A program made the position numbers and the translations under genes. The notes under the pieces are model-generated. The model was not told the DNA's origin, made no database searches, and saw nothing but the letters and a program-made list of their open reading frames with translations. Below, piece after piece: positions 50,276 to 59,669 of a stretch of DNA of 64,000 nt (position 1 is the first letter of the stretch; the number at the start of each line of letters is the position of its first letter). This DNA comes from Desulfitobacterium sp038181555 (GTDB taxonomy: Bacteria > Bacillota > Desulfitobacteriia > Desulfitobacteriales > Desulfitobacteriaceae). The DNA lies in contig NZ_JBBWUA010000016.1 of the NCBI RefSeq assembly GCF_038181555.1, forward strand, positions 6,175 to 70,174, given 5' to 3'.

Positions 50276-51997
50276 ATGAAAATAAGTTTCTATGGTTCGG
50301 CACAAGTGGTAACCGGTTCATCATACCTAGTTGAGGCTGGTGATGAGCGTATACTTGTTGATTGTGGGTTATTTCAAGGTTCTAAGGCCATAAAAGAGCT
50401 CAATTATGGACCATTTCCTTATAATCCTGCGGAGATTGATGCTGTCATCCTGACACATGCTCACACCGATCATACAGGATTAATTCCTAAACTTATTAAA
50501 CACGGTTTTAAAGGAAGAATCTACGCTACCCCTGAGACAGTAAAACTGTGTTCAATCATGCTTCCCGACAGCGGTCATATTCAAGAGATGGAAGTCGAAC
50601 GCAAAAATCGGCGATTAGCACGGACTCGCCAAGACCTGCTGACACCTATATATACTGCCCAAGACGCTTTAGACGCTATGCAATATTTTTCGCCAGTGAA
50701 TTACAATCAAAATACTGTTCTATCCGAACATTTCAGCTTTACCTTTCATGATGCGGGGCATATTTTAGGCTCGGCCTATGTGAGGTTAACCATCAATGAG
50801 GGAGGCCTTCAAAAAACAGTCGTTTTTTCTGGCGATATCGGAAACTATAACCAACCCTATATTGAAAATCCGAGCACGATATGCTCGGCAGACATTGTCC
50901 TCGTTGAGACAACCTATGGAAATCGTCAACATGAAAACAGGAGTAACCGGCTTGAACATCTAGCAGAGATTATTCGAGAGGCTCATCAAGCAGGAGGAAA
51001 TCTTATCATTCCTGCCTTTGCTATTGAGCGCACTCAAGATCTCTTATTTTATATCCGTAAATTACAAACCCAAAAAGAGATTCCCGTCCTGCCTATCTAT
51101 GTGGATAGTCCTTTAGCCATTGCTGCGACAAAAATATTTCAAGAGAATCCTCATAATTTTGATGATGAGACACTGGCCATGATTGATAGGGGGGAAAACC
51201 CTCTAATCATGCCAAATGTTCATTACAGCCTAACGTCAGAGGAGTCCATGGCCATCAATAAAATCGAAGGCGGCGCAATTATTATCGCCGCTAGTGGAAT
51301 GGCTGATGCGGGACGAATTAAGCATCATCTTAAACATAATTTATGGCGGGAGAAAGCCACTGTCTTATTTGTTGGTTATCAAGCACAAGGGACCCTCGGC
51401 CGTAGAATTGTCGAAGGTGCTAAAGAGGTCACCGTCCTCGGCGAGAAGATCTCCGTTCGTGCAAATATCCGCAAAATGGAAGGATTGTCAGCCCACGCGG
51501 ACCAATCCCAGCTATTAGAGTGGCTATCTTGTTTAGGTACAAATGCCGATAGTATCATTCTAGTCCACGGCGAACCTGATGTGCAAAATGTATTTTCCCA
51601 AAAAATCCAGGAACAGTTTGGAAAAATTCCCTGGATACCACAACTTGGCGAACAATTAGAGATTAAGGATAAAGAGATTATCCCTTATCCACCAGCAGAA
51701 CCATGGCTTAAGGCCATTGAAGAACAAGCTAAGCAATCCATAGATACAAATCAAGACGAAGAGGAGGAACATGTAACCTCCGGCCTTCGATCGAATCTTC
51801 CACCTATGCCAAGAACAAAAGCTGGCAAGGTTAAGGCTTCTCAGGCTCAAGTCAACAAAGCTATGCAGCGTCTGCGTCATCGTTTGAAGGTTCTAGTCGA
51901 TCAGGGTAAACGGTCAAATAATTTAGATTATACCCTGAATGTCATCGACACCATAAACCAGTGGCTCGATCAAACAATAGATCTCCGCAGGAAGTAA
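50276..51997 (+). CDS. Metallo-beta-lactamase/beta-CASP hydrolase (RNA-processing family)
   Basis: 573 residues. The MBL motif is THAHTDHTG at about 60-68, with GDIGNYNQP, a beta-CASP region (IIPAFAIERTQDLLFYIRKL ... IYVDSPLA) and the RMMBL end (GLSAHADQSQLLEWLS ... LVHGEPD). This is the CPSF/Integrator-like group of ribonucleases that act on RNA 3' ends or 5' ends. A C-terminal extension of about 100 residues is acidic then lysine-rich (EEHVTSGL ... TKAGKVKASQAQVNKAMQRLRHRL). CGGAGGG precedes the ATG. The RNA substrate is unknown. Confidence 0.87.
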   Translation: MKISFYGSAQVVTGSSYLVEAGDERILVDCGLFQGSKAIKELNYGPFPYNPAEIDAVILTHAHTDHTGLIPKLIKHGFKGRIYATPETVKLCSIMLPDSGHIQEMEVERKNRRLARTRQDLLTPIYTAQDALDAMQYFSPVNYNQNTVLSEHFSFTFHDAGHILGSAYVRLTINEGGLQKTVVFSGDIGNYNQPYIENPSTICSADIVLVETTYGNRQHENRSNRLEHLAEIIREAHQAGGNLIIPAFAIERTQDLLFYIRKLQTQKEIPVLPIYVDSPLAIAATKIFQENPHNFDDETLAMIDRGENPLIMPNVHYSLTSEESMAINKIEGGAIIIAASGMADAGRIKHHLKHNLWREKATVLFVGYQAQGTLGRRIVEGAKEVTVLGEKISVRANIRKMEGLSAHADQSQLLEWLSCLGTNADSIILVHGEPDVQNVFSQKIQEQFGKIPWIPQLGEQLEIKDKEIIPYPPAEPWLKAIEEQAKQSIDTNQDEEEEHVTSGLRSNLPPMPRTKAGKVKASQAQVNKAMQRLRHRLKVLVDQGKRSNNLDYTLNVIDTINQWLDQTIDLRRK

Positions 51998-52013
51998 GGT
52001 AAGGGATGAACCC

Positions 52014-52604
52014 TTAGATATAAGCAAATTCTGAAGTTTGTTTCTTTATTCCTGATAAAAATCTTAAGATTTCTTCACGTCGCTTTACAGCTAGTCGTTT
52101 TCCGGTTTTTGTAGAGACCTTGTTCGGCAATGCTTCGGCAAAAATGCGGGCTCTGTCGATAGCATCTTCCGGGGTACGGATTAACTCGTCTTGTCCAATC
52201 AAACTGAATAGACGAGTGAGGCCGATATTGCCTAGATTGTCGAGGATATCCGAGTCCCGTAGGTAGAGCGCTTCATCACTTCTACCTGGCTCAGAATAGT
52301 ACATATGACTTTCAATAGCTTCCAAGACAATCGGGATCTTGTGACTTGGAAAAGCCATCCTTTGCAAAATATTTGCGGCGACTCCCTTGGAACGAAGGGA
52401 GTGATCCACATTGGCTAAGGCATAAGCGGGATATCTACCTATATCATGGAGTAGCGCTGAATAATACAGTACCTCATCATCTAAATCTATGGGCGCTGCT
52501 AATTCTTTAGCAAGTAGATAGACACGTGTACAATGCTTTACTCCCCATGCATGGTGAGCTCCTGATTTATTGATAATTTGGATGAGTTCTTCATGCTGTC
52601 CCAT
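52014..52604 (-). CDS. HD-domain phosphohydrolase
   Basis: 196 residues. The metal-binding HD motif is complete: His in VKHCTRVYLLA, then LLHDIGRYPAYAL (HD) and a later Asp near LRDSDILDNLG. These proteins hydrolyse phosphate esters of nucleotides or modified bases; the substrate is not known. AGGAGG lies 10 bases before the ATG. It is convergent with the beta-CASP gene, separated by only 16 bases. Confidence 0.85.
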   Translation of the reverse strand: MGQHEELIQIINKSGAHHAWGVKHCTRVYLLAKELAAPIDLDDEVLYYSALLHDIGRYPAYALANVDHSLRSKGVAANILQRMAFPSHKIPIVLEAIESHMYYSEPGRSDEALYLRDSDILDNLGNIGLTRLFSLIGQDELIRTPEDAIDRARIFAEALPNKVSTKTGKRLAVKRREEILRFLSGIKKQTSEFAYI

Positions 52605-52811
52605 CTGGAATCAACCTCCTAATTATTGTATAATTTGAATATACGCCACCGGATAATTATATTCCTTTAATTTCCATCTTCGGTTAACGAAATATTACCC
52701 ATCTTTTCGAGCTTAATCATTGAATTTCAACCCATTTATTTAAACACCCAAAAATACTCTCCCCAAAAACTTAAAATACGTTATAATTGTCCTTTAGAGG
52801 AGTGAATTTTT

Positions 52812-53582
52812 ATGTCTAGAACCAATCTTTATGGGAGCTTTGTACAAGCTCTTTTCTTTTCTGGAACAGTAAGTATTCCAAAGTACTTCCTAAATCATTA
52901 TTCGGAGCTGGAAATCAGCCATATTGAAGCTTTGTTGATTATCCAAATCATGGGGGAGATTGAAACCAGTCCCAATCCTTCCGCTCAACTTCTTGCCCAG
53001 CGTATGAACCTAGAGGTAATTCAAGTAGAAGAAATGATTGCTCATCTTATGAGCCGCAATTATCTATCCCTGAAAAAACACTGGAATCATGAAGATCATC
53101 AATCCTCATTAGGATATAGCTTTGTTGGACTAATTGAAGAATTAGCTGAACGTTGGGCAATCGATGAATTTAAGCACTTCGAGGCTGAACAAAACCAGCG
53201 TAAGGAACCCAATGATCCACTCCAGAACTCAACTTGTTCAACTTCCATAGGACAGATTATCACCACGTTTGAACAGGAATTAGGACGCCCTGTGACCCCG
53301 ATTGAATGCGAGGTCATAGATACCTGGATCACCTCTAATTTCTCTGAAGAATTGATTCTTGCCGCTTTTAAACGTGGTGTTATGGCCGGTATACGTAATT
53401 TCCGTTATATTGACTCTATCCTACGAGAATGGGAAAAAAAAGGACTGCGTACCTTGCAAGAGGTTGAAGCCGATGATGTATATTTTCAATCCAGACAGGA
53501 GAAATCTCGCTTCAAAAAAACATCCCCCCAACAGTCTAATCGTAAGGTGTCGCCGGATAAGTATGAAAATTTTTATCTTTAA
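52812..53582 (+). CDS. DnaD-domain replication protein
   Basis: 256 residues. The N-terminal part (1-95) is a winged helix of DnaD type (SGTVSIPKYFLNHYSELEISHIEALLIIQIM). The C-terminal DnaD/DnaB2-like domain (about 145-215) carries FEQELGRPVTPIECEVIDTWI and ends MAGIRNFRYIDSILREWEKKGLRT, the conserved YIDSIL-W segment. It helps load the replicative helicase. The tail is basic and probably unstructured. GAGGAG precedes the ATG. The helicase loader gene follows by 21 bases. Confidence 0.9.
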   Translation: MSRTNLYGSFVQALFFSGTVSIPKYFLNHYSELEISHIEALLIIQIMGEIETSPNPSAQLLAQRMNLEVIQVEEMIAHLMSRNYLSLKKHWNHEDHQSSLGYSFVGLIEELAERWAIDEFKHFEAEQNQRKEPNDPLQNSTCSTSIGQIITTFEQELGRPVTPIECEVIDTWITSNFSEELILAAFKRGVMAGIRNFRYIDSILREWEKKGLRTLQEVEADDVYFQSRQEKSRFKKTSPQQSNRKVSPDKYENFYL

Positions 53583-53603
53583 GAAAGGAGCAAGAGGTAC
53601 ATC

Positions 53604-54434
53604 ATGAAATCGTTAAAAGATATTATGCAAGAAAATTATCTCAATGAGCTTAAGAAAAAACGAGACATTACTGACGATACTCAAGTTGATATTTCTAACA
53701 ACCTACCTAAACCCAGTGTGAATTGCTCACTTTGTGAAGATCGCGGTATAATTTTTGATGGAACCTCGGCACGTCCCTGCACTTGTATGCAACAAAAACG
53801 TATGGAAAACCTTTTTCGCCATGCGCGGATGGCGCGAGGGTTACTCAATTGCCGATTTGACAATTTTAATACAAAATATTATCAAAGCTCCTCTAAACCC
53901 CATGATCCCAACTATCTTGAAAATGCGTTGAAAGCCTTAAACGCCTCACGAGAGTTTGTTGATCGGTGTTTGAATGATTATCATGGCTTAGGACTGATGC
54001 TCACTGGGCCTGTTGGGGCCGGCAAAACCTTTCTGGCCGCTTCTATTGCCAATGCATTGATGGAAAAGGAACAACAAGTTCTCTTTCTGGTGGTTCCCGA
54101 CCTATTGGATCAGCTACGCGCAACCTATAAGACGGATGAAAATGAGATGGATCTCTTGGATTCAGCTCGTGAAATTCCTATCCTTATTCTCGACGATTTA
54201 GGTGCGCACAACTACACGGAATGGACTCGCAACCGAATCTATTCGATTATCAATTACAGAATGAATGAGCAGTTACCTACAGTTATAACCTCCAATTTAT
54301 CTCTAGAGGAAATGGAAGAGCACTTAGGGTTGCGCACAACCTCACGTCTTATTCAATCCTGTCGAATTTTCAAAATGGATGTTGAACAAGATATTCGTTT
54401 GCGACAATACCAAGATAGAGAAAGAAAAAAATAA
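53604..54434 (+). CDS. DnaI/DnaC-like replicative helicase loader ATPase
   Basis: 276 residues. An N-terminal zinc-finger-like segment (CSLCEDRGIIFDGTSARPCTCMQQK) leads into an AAA+ domain: Walker A GPVGAGKTF at about 135, Walker B ILILDDLGAHN, sensor I VITSNLS, and the arginine region TTSRLIQSCRIFKM. It loads the DnaB/DnaC-type helicase, together with the DnaD protein encoded just upstream. AAAGGAG precedes the ATG. Terminator behind. Confidence 0.92.
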   Translation: MKSLKDIMQENYLNELKKKRDITDDTQVDISNNLPKPSVNCSLCEDRGIIFDGTSARPCTCMQQKRMENLFRHARMARGLLNCRFDNFNTKYYQSSSKPHDPNYLENALKALNASREFVDRCLNDYHGLGLMLTGPVGAGKTFLAASIANALMEKEQQVLFLVVPDLLDQLRATYKTDENEMDLLDSAREIPILILDDLGAHNYTEWTRNRIYSIINYRMNEQLPTVITSNLSLEEMEEHLGLRTTSRLIQSCRIFKMDVEQDIRLRQYQDRERKK

Positions 54435-54450
54435 TGAATTAGTTTCAGAA

Positions 54451-54487
54451 AGTATGCATGTCCTGAAGAAGACATGCATACTTTTTT
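54451..54487 (+). terminator. Terminator after the DnaD/DnaI pair
   Basis: AGTATGCATGTC (54451-54462) with GACATGCATACT (54471-54482), 8-base loop, followed by TTTTTT. Confidence 0.93.
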
Positions 54488-54520
54488 CTTAGAGAAAGAA
54501 TCCGAATGGAGGTGCCTGAG

Positions 54521-55087
54521 ATGGCCAAAATTATCGCGATTAATCGCAAATACTTTACTGTTTTTCTAAGTGCATTGTTAGTCTGTCTCCTTGGGATTGC
54601 TGGAGTCACCCTTTGGAAAACAACGCAAGCCAGTGCAAATGGAGCAGTACCTGAAGTTAAAATGTTAGGGGTCGCCGTTGAGCCCGGTTCATTTACTCAG
54701 GATTTAACCTATGGGACTGTCACCATTAAATCCAGTCAAGTTATCAACGCCAATAAGTTCGATCTGATCGCAACGGTGCAAAACACCACCGGTGGCAAAA
54801 TGACCAATATTCCCATTGAGTTAGAGGTCTCCTTGGTTGGAGATGACAAACAGAAGGTAAGTAAAATCGGAACTCTTCCTTCCCTTGATCCAGGAGCAAC
54901 TGCAAGAGTAGCTTTTCGTGAGATTAAGTCTCTCGGTGACGCGGCAGGGAAGAGCGCTACTGACGGACAACATAAAATCACCCTAAGAGTAAAACCAAAC
55001 GTTGAGGGCGGCATTACTCAGAACACAGAAGCGAGCTTTTTCTTTAATGTAGACTCTACTGTAAAATCCCCCAGTGGAAACAAATAA
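54521..55087 (+). CDS. Exported protein of unknown function
   Basis: About 188 residues. A signal-peptide-like or anchor segment (KYFTVFLSALLVCLLGIAGVTLW) ends in QASANGA. The mature part is beta-rich (FDLIATVQNTTGGKMTNIPIELEVSLVG, ITLRVKPNVEGG), an immunoglobulin-like or FxLYD-like pattern that I infer only from strand spacing. ATG at 54521 has GGAGGTG 6 bases upstream; the ATG at 54506 precedes that site. A terminator lies 140 bases downstream, so it is monocistronic. No family is firmly recognised. Confidence 0.68.
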   Translation: MAKIIAINRKYFTVFLSALLVCLLGIAGVTLWKTTQASANGAVPEVKMLGVAVEPGSFTQDLTYGTVTIKSSQVINANKFDLIATVQNTTGGKMTNIPIELEVSLVGDDKQKVSKIGTLPSLDPGATARVAFREIKSLGDAAGKSATDGQHKITLRVKPNVEGGITQNTEASFFFNVDSTVKSPSGNK

Positions 55088-55228
55088 GATTTGACACTGC
55101 TATTGATTCTATTATTGATATTATTATCTAGTATGATAATATAATTTCAGAAAGCAACACTAGAATGTAATATCATAATTTAGTAAACGAATGAAATCAG
55201 AAAAAACAAGAAGCTTAGCTACTGTATC

Positions 55229-55256
55229 AGAGGTGTATAAAATTACACCTCTTTTT
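55229..55256 (+). terminator. Terminator after the exported protein gene
   Basis: AGAGGTGTA (55229-55237) with TACACCTCT (55244-55252), 6-base loop, followed by TTTTT. Confidence 0.9.
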
Positions 55257-55299
55257 CTATTTCTTTCGCATTCGGACATAATATAGATAGATTACTGAG

Positions 55300-56073
55300 A
55301 TGCCTTGCTTAGAACAGGACAACACTGAATTCCATATATTGCTAACAAGGAAGAAGGTGAGTGCCATCAACCTCAATGAATCTTTAAGACAAGTCTCCGC
55401 TCAAGAATCATTGGCGAACTCTATCCAAGCAATAAATGTCGGCTTTGCATTTTTAACCCGCATAAGCTCTATTCCGGGTAGCCCTTCCTTTACTTTTGCC
55501 CAGCCTTTAATCAATAGCAAGCAATTTTTAGCCTCTTGGGTTTTACTGGGCTCGCAGATTCTCTTACTGTTAGCAAAAAATGTTTTTCAATTAGAAAAAC
55601 TCCCCATCCATGATTTTTCAAGTGGACAGGTACTACAAATACCCATCGGTGAATTACAAAGCCTTCTCCACTATTTAGGGCCGCGGCAGCTGGGTTCTGC
55701 TACGAATCAAAGTAATATTATGAGTAACCCACTGAGTACAGCGGATCCCATTTCTTTTCCCACGGAGCTTCCTCCGGATAGCCCTTTATTTATGGCCATA
55801 TATGTATCGGTTGACCTCAGCAATGAGCTATATACTCCATCTGTTCTTTCTTATGTACCCATTATGAGCTTTCCAGGTCTGCGTGGTGCTGTACCTTTTC
55901 TTATTCTCGCTATATTAGCTGTGATTTTTGTGCGTTGCGTTGTTCCTCCGGAGACTACCGGGGCAAAACCAGCTCCTATTCCAAGAAAAAGCAAGAATCA
56001 ATACCTTAATCTTAGCTCAGAGGAGATAGTTACGATCTTGAAACGTTTTGGGAAGTATTTTAGCTCCCCATAA
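55300..56073 (+). CDS. Membrane-associated protein of unknown function
   Basis: 257 residues at most. Hydrophobic stretches (FLASWVLLGSQILLLLAKNVF near 80 and AVPFLILAILAVIFVRCVV near 205) suggest one or two membrane spans, with a basic C-terminal tail. The central part may face outside. No family is recognised. The start is uncertain: ATG at 55300 has no ribosome site, while a GTG at 55357 lies close behind AAGGAAG. The next gene follows by 30 bases on the same strand. Confidence 0.5.
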   Translation: MPCLEQDNTEFHILLTRKKVSAINLNESLRQVSAQESLANSIQAINVGFAFLTRISSIPGSPSFTFAQPLINSKQFLASWVLLGSQILLLLAKNVFQLEKLPIHDFSSGQVLQIPIGELQSLLHYLGPRQLGSATNQSNIMSNPLSTADPISFPTELPPDSPLFMAIYVSVDLSNELYTPSVLSYVPIMSFPGLRGAVPFLILAILAVIFVRCVVPPETTGAKPAPIPRKSKNQYLNLSSEEIVTILKRFGKYFSSP

Positions 56074-56103
56074 ATTTGTTCGTTTATCAGAATTAGTGTA
56101 TGA

Positions 56104-56763
56104 TTGAGCGTGCAACAACAATCTCGGATAAAGGAAGTGCATCACTTTATGCAGCAAGTTAGTAAGCTCGGCCGTGAAAAGCTATCTAGCTTAGTAATAC
56201 TTTTTTCCCTCCTCTTTACAATGTTAACTTCTATCGGAGTTAATCTTCTTGATGTTAAAATTCTCAATATCGAACTCATTGATCGTGAGTTGTTTTCTGT
56301 GATTACCGAGAAGGGAAATGTAAATATCCATCCGGACGACATTCTGCGGATCGAAAGAAGCTTCACAAAAGCATCTCTAACAGGCGAAACTGTAGAGCTG
56401 GATAAAATCTATACTGATAAGGGGTTTATTTACCTTTCTTCCCAAGCACCGTATGCTAAGACAGGACAAAAAATAATAAACTCTGTAGATTATTACGGAT
56501 TACTAAAATGGGAGCGCGCTGGCGTCGACCTAGAGTCTATCAATAAACTAGGATACTCTATCGGCACTCCAGCCAACCATGTCCCAATCCTTTTCTCTTT
56601 AATTTCATTGCAGTATGCTGCTTTATCCGTTGGCGGAATGGCTTTGATGGTCCTTGTTTTTCCCCTTCGTTTTGGAGAAGAGGAACAGGATACTACTTCA
56701 ACCTTACCTTCTCAGGGACAGGAATTGATTCTCGATGATTCTGTGGAATACAGTGTTAAGTAA
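56104..56763 (+). CDS. Two-span membrane protein of unknown function
   Basis: About 219 residues. One membrane segment (SLVILFSLLFTMLTSIGVNLL, about 30-50) precedes an extracytoplasmic domain of about 110 residues (NIELIDRELFSVITEKGNVNIHPDDILRIE ...). A second segment (ILFSLISLQYAALSVGGMALMVLVFPL, about 165-192) and a short acidic tail follow. No family is recognised. The start is TTG at 56104 or GTG at 56110; neither has a clear ribosome site. Probably co-transcribed with the preceding gene. Confidence 0.55.
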   Translation: MSVQQQSRIKEVHHFMQQVSKLGREKLSSLVILFSLLFTMLTSIGVNLLDVKILNIELIDRELFSVITEKGNVNIHPDDILRIERSFTKASLTGETVELDKIYTDKGFIYLSSQAPYAKTGQKIINSVDYYGLLKWERAGVDLESINKLGYSIGTPANHVPILFSLISLQYAALSVGGMALMVLVFPLRFGEEEQDTTSTLPSQGQELILDDSVEYSVK

Positions 56764-56800
56764 GTTACATACAATTAGTGGCATAACCATAGAAAACAAA

Positions 56801-56834
56801 AGCAGACTAGGTTAAATCTAGTCTGCTTTTGTTT
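56801..56834. terminator. Bidirectional terminator between convergent genes
   Basis: AGCAGACTAG (56801-56810) pairs with CTAGTCTGCT (56818-56827), 7-base loop, with TTTTGTTTTG on the right and an A-rich run on the left. Confidence 0.88.
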
Positions 56835-56865
56835 TGTATATCACGTGTTTCAGATAAGCGGGTGT

Positions 56866-57870
56866 TTAGAGATCACGACTAACATATTCGACAAGATCGG
56901 CTACTCGGCAGGAATAGCCCCACTCATTATCATACCAGGAGATAATTTTAATAAGGTTATCCTCAATTACCATCGTGGATAATCCATCGATAATTGACGA
57001 GGCTGGATTTCCGTTAAAGTCGCTAGATACTAAAGGTAGTTCTGTATAGTCTAAAATCCCCTTCAACTGGCCTTGACTGGCACTGCGGAGAACCTCGTTG
57101 ATTTCTTCTTTAGTGGTGTTTTTCTCGATTTCTGCTACTAAATCAATTACCGAAACATTCGGTGTCGGAACGCGCATGGAAAAACCATTGAGTTTGCCTT
57201 TAAGCTCGGGTAAGACCAGAGCTACAGCCCTTGCCGCACCTGTCGTCGTAGGAATGATGGAAAGCCCTGCTGCCCGAGCCCGACGCAAGTCTCGATGCGA
57301 TTGGTCTAAAATCTGTTGATCGTTTGTATAGGAATGAACAGTGGTCATCAACCCCCGTTTAATTACGAAATTATCGTGTATTACTTTAGCTACGGGAGCC
57401 AAACAATTGGTTGTACAAGATGCATTGGATATCACATGATGTTTTTGGGAATCATATTCTTTTTCATTAACGCCCATAACGATCGTTATATCTTCTTCCT
57501 TAGCCGGAGCGGTAATAACAACTTTGCGCGCTCCACTTTTTAGATGCTTCTGGCAAACAATGCCATTATTAAACTTACCACTAGACTCAACCACGACATC
57601 AACGCCTAATTCACCCCAAGGAATATCTCCAGGCTCTGTGTGGGAAACTACTTTGACCAGTTTGCCATCCACATAGAAGCCGTCCTGCGAATATTCTACA
57701 TGTGCTGGAAAAATACCATGCACAGAATCGTATTTTAAGAGATGAGGCAAAATCTCACCAGTTGAGCGATTATTGACCGCAACGATTTCAATTTCTTCTC
57801 TTCCGTAAGCTGCACGAAAAACGTTCCGTCCAATACGACCAAATCCATTAATCCCAATTCGAATTGTCAA
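56866..57870 (-). CDS. gap: Glyceraldehyde-3-phosphate dehydrogenase, type I
   Basis: A glycolytic/gluconeogenic enzyme interconverting glyceraldehyde 3-phosphate and 1,3-bisphosphoglycerate with NAD. About 334 residues. The NAD site is GINGFGRIGRNVFRA, the catalytic centre is SNASCTTNCLAPVA with Cys152, and SWYDNEWGYSCRVADLVEYV closes the protein. TTG at 57870 is chosen since AAAGGAG lies about 9-11 bases upstream and gives the standard N-terminus; the longer frame to 57945 would include the promoter. It stands apart from pgk/tpi, which are not in the window. Confidence 0.96.
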   Translation of the reverse strand: MTIRIGINGFGRIGRNVFRAAYGREEIEIVAVNNRSTGEILPHLLKYDSVHGIFPAHVEYSQDGFYVDGKLVKVVSHTEPGDIPWGELGVDVVVESSGKFNNGIVCQKHLKSGARKVVITAPAKEEDITIVMGVNEKEYDSQKHHVISNASCTTNCLAPVAKVIHDNFVIKRGLMTTVHSYTNDQQILDQSHRDLRRARAAGLSIIPTTTGAARAVALVLPELKGKLNGFSMRVPTPNVSVIDLVAEIEKNTTKEEINEVLRSASQGQLKGILDYTELPLVSSDFNGNPASSIIDGLSTMVIEDNLIKIISWYDNEWGYSCRVADLVEYVSRDL

Positions 57871-57916
57871 CTTACCGCACTCCTTTATAAATCTCAATAC
57901 AATACATACATTTGAT

Positions 57917-57945
57917 AGTTTAGCATTTTTTTCAGTATGACACAA
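57917..57945 (-). promoter_or_regulatory. Candidate promoter of gap
   Basis: On the minus strand TTGTGT (57940-57945), 17 bases, TAAACT (57917-57922), about 46 bases before the gap start. Confidence 0.5.
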
Positions 57946-58072
57946 TTACTTTTTGGTGGTAAATGTGACATACTTGATGGCTTTATTTAATCTACATATA
58001 GATATGTCATTCCTGTTTTAACTTTCCATTGGCTATACTATACACGAAAATCTAAATTTAGGAGGATCTGGT

Positions 58073-58489
58073 ATGCAAGTCACTGTAACTCATATTAAAG
58101 AATTACACTTCGAAGGCGAGGGAGGCTCGAGGCTTCGTACGCAAATAGATAGTAGTGTGACCGCAGGCGGTTCAGGTTATGGATCTAGTCCTATGGAGCT
58201 TGTACTCATGGCCCTTGCTGGCTGCAGTGGCATGGACTGTGTAACAATCCTTGAAAAAATGCAAATTGATTATGATCGTTTTCAGATTACAGTAGTCGGC
58301 GAACGGGCTGCTGAGCATCCACGTATCTTCACCGATATAGAATTAACTTATGAGTTTTGGGGGAGTAATCTACCTAATGATAGAATAATGCGTGCTATTC
58401 AGCTTTCTTTGGAGAAATATTGCAGCGTGGCAAATATGATTGACAAGGCCGCTAACCTAACATATAAATTGGAAACCTATCCAATATAA
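58073..58489 (+). CDS. OsmC-family protein
   Basis: 138 residues, the usual size. Two redox cysteines are expected in this family: Cys51 or Cys56 in ALAGCSGMDCVTIL and a later Cys near residue 123 in EKYCSVANM. OsmC/Ohr proteins reduce organic hydroperoxides through these thiols; the extra Cys56 and the pattern place it nearer the YhfA-like OsmC subgroup, whose substrate is unclear. TTAGGAGG precedes the ATG. Monocistronic with a terminator. Confidence 0.88.
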   Translation: MQVTVTHIKELHFEGEGGSRLRTQIDSSVTAGGSGYGSSPMELVLMALAGCSGMDCVTILEKMQIDYDRFQITVVGERAAEHPRIFTDIELTYEFWGSNLPNDRIMRAIQLSLEKYCSVANMIDKAANLTYKLETYPI

Positions 58490-58581
58490 ACAGTATTTGT
58501 TTAGAATAAATTAATCCATTTTAAGTTGAACCTCAAGTCAGCTTTTGCTATACTTATTCGTGTTCATAGTTACACTCTGAT

Positions 58582-58613
58582 AAGCCGCAAACCATAAGAT
58601 GCGGCTTGTTTTT
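58582..58613 (+). terminator. Terminator after the OsmC-family gene
   Basis: AAGCCGCA (58582-58589) with TGCGGCTT (58600-58607), 10-base loop, followed by GTTTTTA. Confidence 0.85.
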
Positions 58614-58677
58614 ATCTTGCTTTGATGTAGATTATTAATGAAAAAGTGCACAATAGAGGAGTGATTGTTAGAACATC

Positions 58678-59643
58678 ATGATGAAAAAAGGCAGAATCCG
58701 CTGGAAGATGATAATTACTTTCCTTATATTTAATATTATTTTTGCAAGCTGTCTTGTTCCTTTTGTATTATTCTGGGGACCTTTTGAAGCGCTAAAGGTG
58801 ATGGCTGTCGGAGCAGTTGAGACATCACGTCATCCCCAGGTTGTGCGATTCTTTCTTTCCGATGAGAAAATCAGTGAGATTATGCACACCTATGATAATC
58901 AAGGGGCCCAAGTGGGATTAAATATTGACCGACAAACCAATACAGAAAATACGACATCAGGAATTATTATTGAAGATATTAAAGGTCAAAATTTCAAGGG
59001 AAAAGTCATGCTTATTACTGACCCAAAGCGAGTTAAAGTTGCGGTTACTCAAGAAATCGGGGTAGCAGGGGAACGGCTCACGGATATGGTCAAAAATGCT
59101 GAGGCAATTGCCGGAATCAACGCCGGCGGCTTTTATGATCCCAATGGTGAAGGTAACGGCGCTTTCCCTGATGGAATTACAGTAAAGGATGGAGAAATCG
59201 TCCATAACAATGTTGGTGATAAGACAGTCGACTTTATTGGCCTTAATGCCGAGGGGAAGCTTATCATCGGACCAATGAATATAAACGATATTAAAGAAAA
59301 AAATATTAAAGAGGGGGTAAGCTTTTATCCGCCTCTCGTTAAAAATGGCAAGCCAGCTGTTTCTGGAGATGGGGGCTGGGGAATTGCACCTCGGACCGGT
59401 ATTGGTCAACGGGAGGATGGTACCATCATCTTTGTTGTGATTGATGGTCGTCAACCTACCTGGAGTATCGGAGCAACCTTAAGAGATATGATGAATGTAT
59501 TTATAGAGTATGATGCCGTTGAAGCAGTAAATTTGGATGGCGGCTCCTCATCAGAGATGGTCTATAGCGGAAAAGTTATGAACAAACTTTGGAACATTTT
59601 TGGCGAACGGTATATCCCTACCGGATTTGTGGTTATGCCTTAA
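58678..59643 (+). CDS. Phosphodiester glycosidase family protein (NAGPA/DUF2233)
   Basis: About 321 residues. One N-terminal membrane segment (MIITFLIFNIIFASCLVPFVLFW) places the rest outside. The domain (about 105-320) has the family's glycine-rich active-site signatures: AIAGINAGGFYDPNGEGNGAFPDGITVKDGEIV, IAPRTGIGQREDGTIIFVVIDGR and EAVNLDGGSSSEMVY. Bacterial members are thought to act on wall or exopolysaccharide phosphodiesters. The start is one of two adjacent ATGs; GAGGAG lies 16 bases away, which is long. It is followed by a membrane-anchored protein gene in the same direction. Confidence 0.85.
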   Translation: MMKKGRIRWKMIITFLIFNIIFASCLVPFVLFWGPFEALKVMAVGAVETSRHPQVVRFFLSDEKISEIMHTYDNQGAQVGLNIDRQTNTENTTSGIIIEDIKGQNFKGKVMLITDPKRVKVAVTQEIGVAGERLTDMVKNAEAIAGINAGGFYDPNGEGNGAFPDGITVKDGEIVHNNVGDKTVDFIGLNAEGKLIIGPMNINDIKEKNIKEGVSFYPPLVKNGKPAVSGDGGWGIAPRTGIGQREDGTIIFVVIDGRQPTWSIGATLRDMMNVFIEYDAVEAVNLDGGSSSEMVYSGKVMNKLWNIFGERYIPTGFVVMP

Positions 59644-59669
59644 ATGAATGGAATAATGGGGGTGTATAC

